A stretch of DNA of 64,000 nt from Actinoallomurus liliacearum. GTDB lineage: Bacteria > Actinomycetota > Actinomycetes > Streptosporangiales > Streptosporangiaceae. This document shows positions 25,136 through 34,488 of the stretch, piece after piece (position 1 is the first letter of the stretch; each line of letters starts with the position of its first letter). The stretch covers positions 1,116,001-1,180,000 of the forward strand of contig NZ_BAABHJ010000005.1 of NCBI RefSeq assembly GCF_039542035.1, written 5' to 3'. The translations under genes and the position numbers were made by a program. The notes under the pieces are model-generated. The model was not told the origin of the DNA. It saw only the letters and a list, made by a program, of their open reading frames with translations, and made no database searches.

Positions 25136-27091
25136 GTGTCCGTTGCCGAGGGTGACCTGTTGTGGGAGCCGTCCGAGGAGGTCCGCCGGACCGCCCGTGT
25201 CGCCCGGTTCATGGAAGAGCGCGGGTTCGGCTCCCATGACGAGCTGTGGCGCTGGTCCGTCACCGAGGTCGGCGCCTTCTGGGACGCGATCTGGTCCTAC
25301 TTCGGCGTGTTGGGCGACCGCGGCGCCGGGCCGGCGCTGGAGCGCGCCGAGATGCCGGACGCCCGCTGGTTCCTCGGCGCGACGCTCAACCACGCCCGGA
25401 ACACGCTGCGGCGGGCCGAGGAGGATCCGGACGCCACGGCGGTGATCTTCCGGACGGAGGCCGACGACGGCTCCGGTCCGTCCCGTTCGCGGACGCTGAC
25501 CTACCGGGAGCTCGCCGCCGAGGTCGCCGAGGTGCGCGCCGGGCTGCGGGCGCTCGGCGTCGGCCGCGGCGACCGCGTCGCGGCGTACGTCCCGAACATC
25601 CCCGAGGCCCTGGTCGCCTTCCTGGCGACCGCGTCCCTGGGCGCGGTCTGGTCGTCGTGCTCGCCGGACTTCGGCGCGCCGAGTGTGATCGACCGGTTCA
25701 CCCAGATCGAGCCCAAGGTGCTGATCGCGGTGGACGGCTACGCCTACAACGGCAAGCGGTTCGACCGGTCCGGGGTGGTCCGGGACATCCAGGCGGCGCT
25801 GCCCACGCTGACGGCCACGGTCACGATCCCGTACCTCGATCTCGACGCCCCCGCGATCGGGGAGGGCCGCGCGCTCCGGTACGCCGAGCTGCGGCGCTCC
25901 GGAGAGCCGCTCGCCTTCGAGGAGGTGCCCTTCGACCATCCGCTGTGGATCCTGTACTCCTCGGGCACCACGGGCCTGCCCAAGCCGATCGTGCACGGCC
26001 ACGGCGGCATCGTGCTGGAGCACCTCAAGGCCCTCACGTTCCACCAGGACCTCGGCCCCGGCGACGTGTTCTTCTGGTACACGACCACCGGCTGGATGAT
26101 GTGGAACTACCTCATCGGCGGCCTGCTCGTCGGCGCGACGATCGTGCTGTACGACGGCGCGCCCGGCGGCGACACGCTGTGGCGGCTGGCCGCCGAGACC
26201 GGGGTGACCTACTTCGGGGTCGGCGCGCCGTACGTCCTGGCGTCGATGAAGGCGGGCCTCGACCCCGGCCGGGAGTACGACCTGTCCCGGATCCGCGGAA
26301 TCGGCTCGACCGGTTCGCCGCTGCCCCCGGAGGGCTTCGGCTGGCTGTACGACCACATCGGCCGGGACCTGCTGGTCGGCTCGTTCTCCGGCGGCACCGA
26401 CGTGGCCACCGGGTTCGTCGGGCCGTGCGTGCTGCTGCCGCTGCGCGCGGGCGTCATCCAGTGCCGCGGCCTCGGCGCGAAGATCGAGGCGTACGACGAG
26501 AAGGGCGAGCCGGTCATCGGCGAGGTCGGGGAGCTGGTGCTCACCGAGCCGATGCCGTCCATGCCGATCTACTTCTGGAACGACGAGGACGGCGAGCGCT
26601 ACCGCGACTCCTACTTCGGGGTGTACCCCGGCATCTGGCGGCACGGCGACTGGATCAAGGTGCTGCCCGACGGCGGCTGCGTGATCTACGGGCGGTCCGA
26701 CTCGACCCTCAACCGCGGAGGCGTCCGCATGGGCACCGCCGATTTCTACCGCGTCGTCGAGGGGTTCGACGAGATCGCCGACTCCCTGGTCGTCGACACC
26801 GGGCAGCTCGGCGCGGAGGGCCGCCTGCTGCTGTACGTCCAGCTCGCCGAGGGGGTCGCCCTGTCCGACGACCTGGTCGGCAGGATCCGCGCCGCCCTGC
26901 GGTCGACGCTGTCCCCCCGGCACGTCCCCGACGAGATCCGGGTGGTGCCGGGCGTGCCGCGCACCCTGTCCGGTAAAAAGCTCGAGGTTCCAGTCCGTAA
27001 GATCTTGCTCGGCACGCCCATCGACAAGGCGGCGAATCCGGACGCGATGGCCAACCCCGAGGTGTTGCGCCACTTCACCCCGGATTCCTGA
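25136..27091 (+). CDS. Acetoacetate-CoA ligase
   Basis: 651 residues, typical of acetoacetyl-CoA synthetases. ATP-dependent activation of acetoacetate to acetoacetyl-CoA. ANL-superfamily motifs: LYSSGTTGLPKPIVHGHGG (A3), TTTGWMMWNYLIGGLL, GSFSGGTDVATGFVGP, and the C-terminal LSGKKLEVPVRKI with the catalytic Lys. The N-terminal 80 residues (LLWEPSEEVRRTARVARFM; LGATLNHARNTLR) form the ACS-N domain. GTG 25136 has GAGGAGG eight bases upstream. It may feed ketone bodies or polyhydroxybutyrate breakdown products into central metabolism. Confidence 0.93.
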   Translation: MSVAEGDLLWEPSEEVRRTARVARFMEERGFGSHDELWRWSVTEVGAFWDAIWSYFGVLGDRGAGPALERAEMPDARWFLGATLNHARNTLRRAEEDPDATAVIFRTEADDGSGPSRSRTLTYRELAAEVAEVRAGLRALGVGRGDRVAAYVPNIPEALVAFLATASLGAVWSSCSPDFGAPSVIDRFTQIEPKVLIAVDGYAYNGKRFDRSGVVRDIQAALPTLTATVTIPYLDLDAPAIGEGRALRYAELRRSGEPLAFEEVPFDHPLWILYSSGTTGLPKPIVHGHGGIVLEHLKALTFHQDLGPGDVFFWYTTTGWMMWNYLIGGLLVGATIVLYDGAPGGDTLWRLAAETGVTYFGVGAPYVLASMKAGLDPGREYDLSRIRGIGSTGSPLPPEGFGWLYDHIGRDLLVGSFSGGTDVATGFVGPCVLLPLRAGVIQCRGLGAKIEAYDEKGEPVIGEVGELVLTEPMPSMPIYFWNDEDGERYRDSYFGVYPGIWRHGDWIKVLPDGGCVIYGRSDSTLNRGGVRMGTADFYRVVEGFDEIADSLVVDTGQLGAEGRLLLYVQLAEGVALSDDLVGRIRAALRSTLSPRHVPDEIRVVPGVPRTLSGKKLEVPVRKILLGTPIDKAANPDAMANPEVLRHFTPDS

Positions 27092-27341
27092 CCGGAGCCG
27101 GGCGCGTCTCTCGTACGGGACATGTCCGTCACCTGGCGCGACGCGCTCTGGGAACGCGGAGTCGGTGGGGATATGTTCGGCAGATGCGGTTCGTCGCCCA
27201 TGCTCCGATCGGCGCGCCGGCAGGGGATTGATCGACGCCCCGGCCGGCCGACCGAACCAGCGGGACGTCGACCGCGTCTCAACCGATATGCCCGACCGTG
27301 GGGACGGTCGGCGGGGAGCGACGGAAGGGATGCGGTCGGCA

Positions 27342-29093
27342 ATGGACCGGACTGCGGCGGACCAGAACGCGAATCCCCTGCAGCCAGGTGATCCGAGGCG
27401 GCTGGGGGACTACGAGGTCGTCGGTCGACTGGGCAGGGGCGGCCAGGGCGCCGTCTTCCTGGGCAGATCCCCGGCGGGCGCGTGGGTCGCGATCAAGCTG
27501 CTCCACGCCGAGCTGGCCGAGGACGCCAAGGCACGGACCCGCTTCGAGCGCGAGGTGACCGCCGCCAAGCGGGTCGCGCGCTTCTGCACCGCGCAGGTGC
27601 TCGACGCCGACGTCGCGGGGGACCGCCCCTACATCGTCAGCGAGTACGTCCCCGGACGTTCGCTGTACGACGTGATCAAGGAGAGCGGGCCGATCGGCGG
27701 CGCCGCGCTGGAGCGGCTCGCGATCGGCACGGTCACCGCGCTCGTCGCGATCCACCAGGCGGGCGTCGTGCACCGTGATCTGAAGCCGCACAACGTGCTG
27801 CTCGGGCCGGACGGCCCCCGGGTGATCGACTTCGGCATCGCGCGGGCGCTGGACGGGGCCTCGACGGTCTCCAGCCGGGTCGTCGGCACCCCCGCCTACA
27901 TGGCCCCGGAGCAGATCCGCGGCGAGACGGTCGGGCCGGCCGTCGACATCTTCGCGTGGGCCGCCACGATGGTCTTCGCGGCCACCGGGACTCCGCCGTT
28001 CGGCGGCGACTCGATCTCCGCGGTGGTCAGCCGGATCCTCTCCGAGGAGCCCCGGATCGGCGACCTGCCCGCCGGGCTGCACGCCCTCGTGACCGGCGCC
28101 CTGGAGAAGGACCCCGCCCGGCGGCTGACCGCCAACGCCCTCCTGCTGCGCCTGCTCGGCGGCGGTGGCGAGGCCCAGCGGCCGGAGCCCTCCCCGACCG
28201 AGGTGCTGCCGCCGGTCGCCGTCGACGCGGGCCCCCTGACGGTCCCCGCCGACCTGCTGGAGCACGCGGCCACGGTCGCCGCCCAGCGGACCCCGCCCGG
28301 CGGCACGGCCCTCGCCGGGACGCCGCGCCTCGGCGCCGCGGCCCACAAGTACCCCGTCACGGTGGTCCGGCCGCCCGCTCACCGCGCGGAGGAGCCCACG
28401 TCCTACCGCGCGGAGGGGCCTACGTCGCCGGCCCTGCCGCCCGTATCGGGGCAGCCGACCTCGCCGGTCCCGCCCGTCCACGGCGAAGGGATCTCGTCGC
28501 TCCTCCCGCCCGTGGCCGGCGCCGAACCGGCCGGTCCCGGCGGGTGGTCGACGATGTCCCGGGGCCGCCGGAGGCTCGCCGCCGCCGGAGCCGCGGTCGT
28601 CGCGGCCGCGGCGGTCGTGATCGGGCTGGTCCTGACCTCCAACGCGGCCGGCCGCTCCGGGCAGAACACCGGGTACAACCCGAACGGCACGCAGAGCCAC
28701 GTGTCCCCCTCCGAGACCCGGCAGGGCAACGCCGGCGTGCCGGTCGACACGCCCTCCTCGACCCGGTCGGACCGCTCGCCCACGCCGACGTACTCGCCGA
28801 CCCCGACCCACTCGCCCACCCCGACGTACTCGCCGACGCCGACGCACTCACCCACCCCGACCCACACCTCCAGCACCCCGACGCACTCGGCCAGCCCGAC
28901 GCACTCGACCGGCTCGAGCAGCCCGGGCACGGGAACCGGGACGGGCACCGGAACGGGCACCGGCACCGGGTCCGGTACCGGCACCGGGACGGGCGGCAGC
29001 GGGCCGGGGACCGGCTCGACCGATCAGGGCACGAACGCCCAGACCGCGCCCGGTGCCCACTCCGGGGCCACCACCAGCACCGGAGGCCGGTGA
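27342..29093 (+). CDS. Ser/Thr protein kinase with repetitive extracytoplasmic tail
   Basis: 583 residues from ATG 27342; ATG 27330 and starts back to 27165 are possible. Kinase domain about 24-290: glycine loop LGRGGQGAVFLG, VAIK (Lys52), HRDLKPHNVLL (Asp146), DFG (Asp163), APE. A Pro-rich juxtamembrane linker leads to one membrane span (about 410-432). Outside is a low-complexity tail: repeated SPTPT[YH] hexads, then Ser/His-rich and Gly-Thr dipeptide repeats. There is no PASTA domain. The tail looks like a cell-wall spanning or O-glycosylated stalk. The signal sensed and the targets are unknown. Confidence 0.92.
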   Translation: MDRTAADQNANPLQPGDPRRLGDYEVVGRLGRGGQGAVFLGRSPAGAWVAIKLLHAELAEDAKARTRFEREVTAAKRVARFCTAQVLDADVAGDRPYIVSEYVPGRSLYDVIKESGPIGGAALERLAIGTVTALVAIHQAGVVHRDLKPHNVLLGPDGPRVIDFGIARALDGASTVSSRVVGTPAYMAPEQIRGETVGPAVDIFAWAATMVFAATGTPPFGGDSISAVVSRILSEEPRIGDLPAGLHALVTGALEKDPARRLTANALLLRLLGGGGEAQRPEPSPTEVLPPVAVDAGPLTVPADLLEHAATVAAQRTPPGGTALAGTPRLGAAAHKYPVTVVRPPAHRAEEPTSYRAEGPTSPALPPVSGQPTSPVPPVHGEGISSLLPPVAGAEPAGPGGWSTMSRGRRRLAAAGAAVVAAAAVVIGLVLTSNAAGRSGQNTGYNPNGTQSHVSPSETRQGNAGVPVDTPSSTRSDRSPTPTYSPTPTHSPTPTYSPTPTHSPTPTHTSSTPTHSASPTHSTGSSSPGTGTGTGTGTGTGTGSGTGTGTGGSGPGTGSTDQGTNAQTAPGAHSGATTSTGGR

Positions 29094-29484
29094 CCGGGTC
29101 TCATTCGGGTCGGACAATCCTCGTTTTCGCGTTAACCTGGCCGCCGTGAGCACAACACCACAACGGCGTGGTGCGGCCGCGTTCGGTTCCGGCGTGTCCG
29201 GACACCGATCCCGCATGCCCGGGCGTAGCTTCGTAATCCTTCCGCGTAATCAAGGTCCGCCCGCCGGGGACGCCGGACGCAGGCGCTCTCCGGCGACGAC
29301 GCACGATCGTGACCGTCGTGACGGCCTCTGGCGACTCGCCGAACCGCCCCGCCCACGGGATCACCGTCGCCGACCACGTTCTCGGCACTCCACGGCGGGA
29401 ACAACGGTCGCCGTATCCGCGACCACGTGAAGCACTGGATTTGCGAAGGTACTGAGGGAGACTTGAGATGAGGGGCGAGGGCGC
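29094..29484. other. Intergenic region upstream of gdh
   Basis: 391 bp between the kinase and gdh. TAACCT (29133-29138) lies seven bases before a GTG at 29146 that opens a 94-codon Arg/Pro-rich frame ending at 29430; its composition looks like noise. CGTAATC occurs twice near 29232 and 29246, and CACCAC/GTGGTG form a weak hairpin near 29155-29172. GGGAGACTTGAG, then GGGGCGAGGGCGC, lies just before the gdh ATG. Nothing else is evident. Confidence 0.4.
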
Positions 29485-32400
29485 ATGAGCGCGAGTGCCA
29501 ACGTCAGCGGCACCGGTGGACTCGACGACGCCAAGGACGAACTGCTGGGCCGTGCGGCGCAGGCGTGCACGCACACGCCGGGGGTTCGGCAGGACGCCGG
29601 GGACATCCTCGGCTATCTGCGGCTGTACTACCGCCATGTCGCGCCGGAGGACCTGCTGGACCGCGACCCGGTGGACGTGTGCGGCCCGGCGATGGTGCAC
29701 CGGCACCTCGGCGAGGAGCGGCCGCAGGGACGCGCCATGGTGCGCGCGTTCACGCCGACGATCGAGGAGTACGGCTGGGACCCCGGGCACAGTGTCGTGC
29801 AGGTGGTCACCGACGACATGCCCTACCTCGTCGACTCGGTGGTCATGGAGCTCAACCGGCACCGGCTCGCGACGCACCTGATCGTCCACCCGCAGTTGAA
29901 GGTCACCCGTGACGTGACCGGGAGCCTTCAGACGGTCGGCGAGGGCGACGGCCTCGTGCTGGAGGAGTCCTGGATCCACATCGAGATCGACCGGCAGAGC
30001 GATCGCGTGCTGCTGGACGAGCTCGAGGCCGACCTGCAGCGGGTGTTGGGCGACGTACGCGCCGCCGTCGAGGACGAGCAGAAGATGCGCGCGCTGGCGG
30101 GCGCGATCGCGGTCGAGGTGAACGAGAAGCGGCCGCCGCTGTCCGATCGGGAGATCATCGACGGCGTCGAGCTGCTGGACTGGCTGGCCGACGACCACTT
30201 CACCTTCCTCGGCTACCGCGAGTACAAGCTGGAGGAGGGCCCGGACGGCGAGCAGTTGCGCGCGATCCCGGGTACCGGCCTGGGCATCCTGCGGTCCGAC
30301 CAGGCGGAGTCGACGAGCTTCGCGTCCCTGCCGCAGCAGGTGCGGTCGAAGGCGCGGGAGCCGCAGTTGCTGATCCTCACCAAGGCGAACTCCCGGGCGA
30401 CCGTGCACCGCTCCGCGTACCTGGACTACGTCGGGGTCAAGAAGTTCGGTGACAGCGGGGAGGTCGTCGGCGAGCGGCGCTTCCTCGGGCTGTTCACCCA
30501 CACCGCCTACAGCGAGAGCATCGAGCACATCCCGGTGCTGCGGCACAAGGTGGAGGAGGTCCTGTACCGCGCCGGGCTCGCCGCCGACAGCTACGACGGC
30601 AAGGACCTCATCGAGATCCTCGAGACCTACCCTCGCGACGACCTCTTCCAGATCTCCGTCGACGAGCTGCTGCCGATCGCGCTCGGCGTGCTGCGGCTGC
30701 GGGAGCGCAAGCAGCTCAAGCTGTTCGTCCGCAAGGACGAGTACGGCCGGTACATGTCGTGCCTGGTCTTCCTGCCCCGCGACCGGTACACCACGCAGAT
30801 CCGGCTGCGCATCCAGGACATCCTGCTGCGGGCGTACGAGGGCGTCTCCGTCGACTACAGCGCGATGGTCGGCGACTCGATCCTCGCCCGGCTGCACGTC
30901 GTCGTCCGCGGGGAGCGGGGCCGCCCGCTGCCCCAGGTGGACCCGGCCGAGCTGGAGCGGCGCCTGATCGCCGCGACCCGGTCGTGGACCGACGACCTCG
31001 CCGAGGCGATCGTCCAGCAGTGCGGCGAGGAGCAGGCGAGCGCGCTCACCCGGCGTTACACCGAGGCGTTCCCGGAGGGCTACAAGGCCGACTTCCCCGC
31101 CCGCACGGCGTGCGCCGACCTCACCCGGCTGGAGGAGCTCTCCGAGCCCGGTGAGATCTCGATCAACCTGTACGAGCCGTACGACGCGCAGGCCGGCGAG
31201 CGCAGGCTGAAGATCTACCGGCTCGGCCCGCCGATCTCGCTGTCCCAGATCCTGCCGCTGCTGCAGGAGATGGGCGTCGAGGTCGTGGACGAGCGGCCGT
31301 ACGAGATCGCCCGCGCCGACGGGCGGGAGTCGTGGATCTACGACCTGGGCCTGCGGTACGACCCGGCGCCCGACGTGCACGAGACCGAGGTCAAGGAACT
31401 GTTCCAGGAGGCCTTCCAGGCGCTCTGGGACGGCAAGGTGGAGAGCGACCGGTTCAACGCGCTGGTGCTGCGCGCGGGCCTGGACTGGCGGTCCGCCATG
31501 GTGCTGCGCGCGTACGCCCGCTACCTGCGGCAGACCCGGACCACCTTCAGCGAGCGGTACATCGAGGAGGTGCTCGTCGCCAACCCGCGCGTCGCCCGCC
31601 TCCTGGTCCGGCTGTTCGAGGCGCGGCTGGACCCGCGGCTCAACCACGCCGGCGACGACCGGTCCGCGGCGGCCCACGACGAGCTCGCCGCGGCCATCAC
31701 CGAGGAGATCGAGGGCGCGCTCGACCTGGTCTCCAGCCTGGACGAGGACCGCATCCTCCGCAGCTACCTGGCGATGATCCGCGCCACGCTGCGCACCAAC
31801 CACTACCAGCGGACCGCCGACGGCAAGCCGAAGCCGTACCTGTCGCTGAAGTTCGACCCCGAGGCGATCCCGGACCTGCCGCAGCCGCGGCCGAAGTTCG
31901 AGATCTTCGTGTACTCGCCGCGCCTGGAGGGCGTGCACCTGCGGTTCGGGTCGGTGGCCCGCGGCGGGCTGCGCTGGTCCGACCGCAAGGAGGACTTCCG
32001 CACCGAGATCCTCGGCCTGGTCAAGGCGCAGGCGGTGAAGAACACCGTCATCGTCCCGGCGGGCGCCAAGGGCGGGTTCGTCTGCAAGCGGCTGCCGGAT
32101 CCGAGCGACCGCGAGGCGTTCCTCGCCGAGGGCGTCGCGTCGTACAAGCAGTTCATCAGCGGCCTGCTGGACATCACCGACAACCTCGTCGGTGGAGACG
32201 TGGTGCCGGCGCCGGACGTCGTGCGGCACGACGGCGATGACACCTATCTCGTCGTGGCCGCCGACAAGGGCACCGCGACGTTCTCCGACATCGCCAACGA
32301 GGTCGCCGCGTCGTACGGCTTCTGGCTGGGCGACGCGTTCGCCTCCGGCGGCTCGGTCGGCTACGACCACAAGGCGATGGGCATCACCGCGCGCGGCGCG

Positions 32401-34377
32401 TGGGAGTCGGTGAAATACCACTTCCGCGGGCTCGGCGTGGACGTGCAGAACGAGGACTTCACCGTCGTCGGCATCGGCGACATGTCCGGTGACGTGTTCG
32501 GCAACGGCATGCTGCTGTCGGAGCACATCAAGCTGGTCGCCGCGTTCGACCACCGGCACATCTTCCTCGACCCGGCCCCCGACCCGGCGACGTCGTTCCA
32601 GGAGCGCACGCGGATGTTCGCGCTGCCGCGCAGCTCCTGGGCCGACTACGACACCTCGCTGATCTCCAAGGGCGGCGGCGTGCACCCGCGCACCGCCAAG
32701 AAGATCTCGATCACCCCGCAGGTGCGCGAGGCGCTCGGCATCGACGACGGCATCACGGCGATGACCCCGCACGAGCTGATCCACGCGATCCTGTGCGCCC
32801 CCGTCGACCTGCTCTGGAACGGCGGCATCGGCACGTACGTCAAGGCCACGACTGAGAACAACGCCGACGTCGGCGACCGGGCCAACGACGGGCTGCGCGC
32901 CGACGCCACCGAGCTGCGCTGCAAGGTGATCGGCGAGGGCGGCAACCTGGGCTTCACCCAGCGCGCCCGGATCGAGTTCTCCCTCGGCGGCGGACTGGTG
33001 AACACCGACTTCATCGACAACTCCGCCGGGGTCGACACCTCCGACCACGAGGTCAACATCAAGATCCTGCTCGACCAGGTGGTCCGCGACGGCGAGCTGA
33101 CCCGCAAGCAGCGGGACGCGCTGTTCCTCCAGATGACCGACGAGGTCGCCGACCTGGTGCTGCGCGACAACTACCAGCAGAACGTCGTGCTCGCCGCCGC
33201 CCGCAGGCAGGCCTCGTCCATGCTGCACGTGCACGCGCGCCACATGCGCAAGCTCGAGCGGGACGGCAAGCTGAAGCGGCGGCTGGAGGACCTGCCCGAC
33301 GACAAGGCCCTCGCCGAGCGGCGGCAGGCGGGCCTCGGCCTCACCGGCCCGGAGTTCGCCACGCTCCTCGCCTACAGCAAGCTGACGCTGGAGGAGGAGA
33401 TCCGGGCCTCCGACCTGCCGGACGACCCGCACCTGGCCACCCGGCTCGTGGAGTACTTCCCCACGCCGCTGCGGGAGCGGTTCCGGGACTACATGGACCG
33501 GCACCCGCTGCGCCGGGAGATCATCTCCACGTCCGTCGTGAACAGCCTGGTGAACAACAGCGGCACGACGTTCGCGTTCCGGATGAACGAGGAGACCGGC
33601 GCCTCGTCCTCCGACATCGCCCGCGCCTACCTGGTGGCGCGCGCGGTGTTCGACATGCCGCGGTTCTGGGGCTCGGTGGACGCCCTGGAGTCCCAGGTCG
33701 ACACCGCCACGCAGATCCGGATGCGCCTGGAGGCGCGCAAGCTGACCGAGCGCGGCGCCCGCTGGCTGCTGCACAACCGGCGGATGCCGTTCGACCTGAA
33801 GGAGACGGTCGACTTCTTCGCCGGGGGCGCGGCCATTCTCGCGCCACAGCTGCCGAAGCTGCTCACCGGCCGGGACCTGGAGGGCTTCGAGGAGCGGCGC
33901 GACCGCTTCGCCGAGGACGGGGTGCCGGGCGAGCTGGCCGAGCAGGTCGCGATCATGGTGCCCGCCTACTCCACCTTCGACCTGGTGGAGATCGCGACCA
34001 GCACGGGACGCTCGCTCGAGGAGACCGCCGAGGTCTACTTCGACCTGGCCGACCGCCTGCAGATCGCCCGGCTGCGCGAGCGCGTCATCGCGCTGCCGCG
34101 CGACGACCGCTGGCAGTCGATGGCCCGATCGGCGCTGCGCGACGACCTGTACGCCGCGCACGCGGCCCTCGCCCGCGACGTGCTGGTCACCAGCGAGCCC
34201 GGCGCGGATCCGGAGGAACGCCTGGCGATCTGGGCCGAGAAGAACAGCGCCGCCGTCTCGCGCGCGGCGCAGACCCTCGGAGAGATCTGGGAGAGCGACA
34301 GCTTCGGCATCGCGACCCTGTCGGTGGCGCTGCGCGCGATCCGCACGCTCGTGACGGCCAGCACGCTGCCCGGCTGA
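29485..34377 (+). CDS. gdh: NAD-specific glutamate dehydrogenase, large (180-kDa) type
   Basis: 1630 residues, normal for the ~1600-residue NAD-GDH class of actinomycetes. It interconverts glutamate and 2-oxoglutarate + ammonia, mainly in the catabolic direction. The N-terminal ~700 residues hold the ACT-like regulatory modules of this class. The catalytic core starts near 825: GGLRWSDRKEDFRTEILG, then the substrate Lys in VPAGAKGGFVCK (about 855-865). ADKGTATFSDIANEVA and VGIGDMSGDVFGNGML (about 992-1008) mark the NAD fold. ATG 29485 starts MSASANVSG. It is monocistronic, ending at the hairpin at 34387. Confidence 0.96.
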   Translation: MSASANVSGTGGLDDAKDELLGRAAQACTHTPGVRQDAGDILGYLRLYYRHVAPEDLLDRDPVDVCGPAMVHRHLGEERPQGRAMVRAFTPTIEEYGWDPGHSVVQVVTDDMPYLVDSVVMELNRHRLATHLIVHPQLKVTRDVTGSLQTVGEGDGLVLEESWIHIEIDRQSDRVLLDELEADLQRVLGDVRAAVEDEQKMRALAGAIAVEVNEKRPPLSDREIIDGVELLDWLADDHFTFLGYREYKLEEGPDGEQLRAIPGTGLGILRSDQAESTSFASLPQQVRSKAREPQLLILTKANSRATVHRSAYLDYVGVKKFGDSGEVVGERRFLGLFTHTAYSESIEHIPVLRHKVEEVLYRAGLAADSYDGKDLIEILETYPRDDLFQISVDELLPIALGVLRLRERKQLKLFVRKDEYGRYMSCLVFLPRDRYTTQIRLRIQDILLRAYEGVSVDYSAMVGDSILARLHVVVRGERGRPLPQVDPAELERRLIAATRSWTDDLAEAIVQQCGEEQASALTRRYTEAFPEGYKADFPARTACADLTRLEELSEPGEISINLYEPYDAQAGERRLKIYRLGPPISLSQILPLLQEMGVEVVDERPYEIARADGRESWIYDLGLRYDPAPDVHETEVKELFQEAFQALWDGKVESDRFNALVLRAGLDWRSAMVLRAYARYLRQTRTTFSERYIEEVLVANPRVARLLVRLFEARLDPRLNHAGDDRSAAAHDELAAAITEEIEGALDLVSSLDEDRILRSYLAMIRATLRTNHYQRTADGKPKPYLSLKFDPEAIPDLPQPRPKFEIFVYSPRLEGVHLRFGSVARGGLRWSDRKEDFRTEILGLVKAQAVKNTVIVPAGAKGGFVCKRLPDPSDREAFLAEGVASYKQFISGLLDITDNLVGGDVVPAPDVVRHDGDDTYLVVAADKGTATFSDIANEVAASYGFWLGDAFASGGSVGYDHKAMGITARGAWESVKYHFRGLGVDVQNEDFTVVGIGDMSGDVFGNGMLLSEHIKLVAAFDHRHIFLDPAPDPATSFQERTRMFALPRSSWADYDTSLISKGGGVHPRTAKKISITPQVREALGIDDGITAMTPHELIHAILCAPVDLLWNGGIGTYVKATTENNADVGDRANDGLRADATELRCKVIGEGGNLGFTQRARIEFSLGGGLVNTDFIDNSAGVDTSDHEVNIKILLDQVVRDGELTRKQRDALFLQMTDEVADLVLRDNYQQNVVLAAARRQASSMLHVHARHMRKLERDGKLKRRLEDLPDDKALAERRQAGLGLTGPEFATLLAYSKLTLEEEIRASDLPDDPHLATRLVEYFPTPLRERFRDYMDRHPLRREIISTSVVNSLVNNSGTTFAFRMNEETGASSSDIARAYLVARAVFDMPRFWGSVDALESQVDTATQIRMRLEARKLTERGARWLLHNRRMPFDLKETVDFFAGGAAILAPQLPKLLTGRDLEGFEERRDRFAEDGVPGELAEQVAIMVPAYSTFDLVEIATSTGRSLEETAEVYFDLADRLQIARLRERVIALPRDDRWQSMARSALRDDLYAAHAALARDVLVTSEPGADPEERLAIWAEKNSAAVSRAAQTLGEIWESDSFGIATLSVALRAIRTLVTASTLPG

Positions 34378-34386
34378 CCCGGCGGG

Positions 34387-34423
34387 GGAGGACGCCCCCG
34401 GGCGAGCGCCGGGGGCGTCCTCC
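34387..34423 (+). terminator. Terminator of gdh
   Basis: A perfect 15-bp stem GGAGGACGCCCCCGG (34387-34401) / 34409-34423 with a 7-nt loop, 9 bp after the gdh stop codon. No T-run. Confidence 0.8.
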
Positions 34424-34444
34424 ACCGACCGGAGATTCTTTACG

Positions 34445-34480
34445 GATTCGCACGGTGACCGAATGATCACTGTGCGAATC
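34445..34480. promoter_or_regulatory. Inverted repeat just upstream of the first lipoprotein gene
   Basis: GATTCGCACGGTGA (34445-34458) and TCACTGTGCGAATC (34467-34480) form a 14-bp inverted repeat (13 pairs) with an 8-bp spacer, ending 8 bp before the ATG at 34489. Half-sites are about two helical turns apart, as in dimeric repressor operators. As RNA it would form a hairpin directly before the start codon. Confidence 0.5.
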
Positions 34481-34488
34481 TGGTCCGC

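Noticed and set aside
29146..29430. A 94-codon frame behind TAACCT upstream of gdh
   Set aside because: The start signal is good for a leaderless gene, but the product is Arg/Pro-rich with no domain; treated as intergenic.
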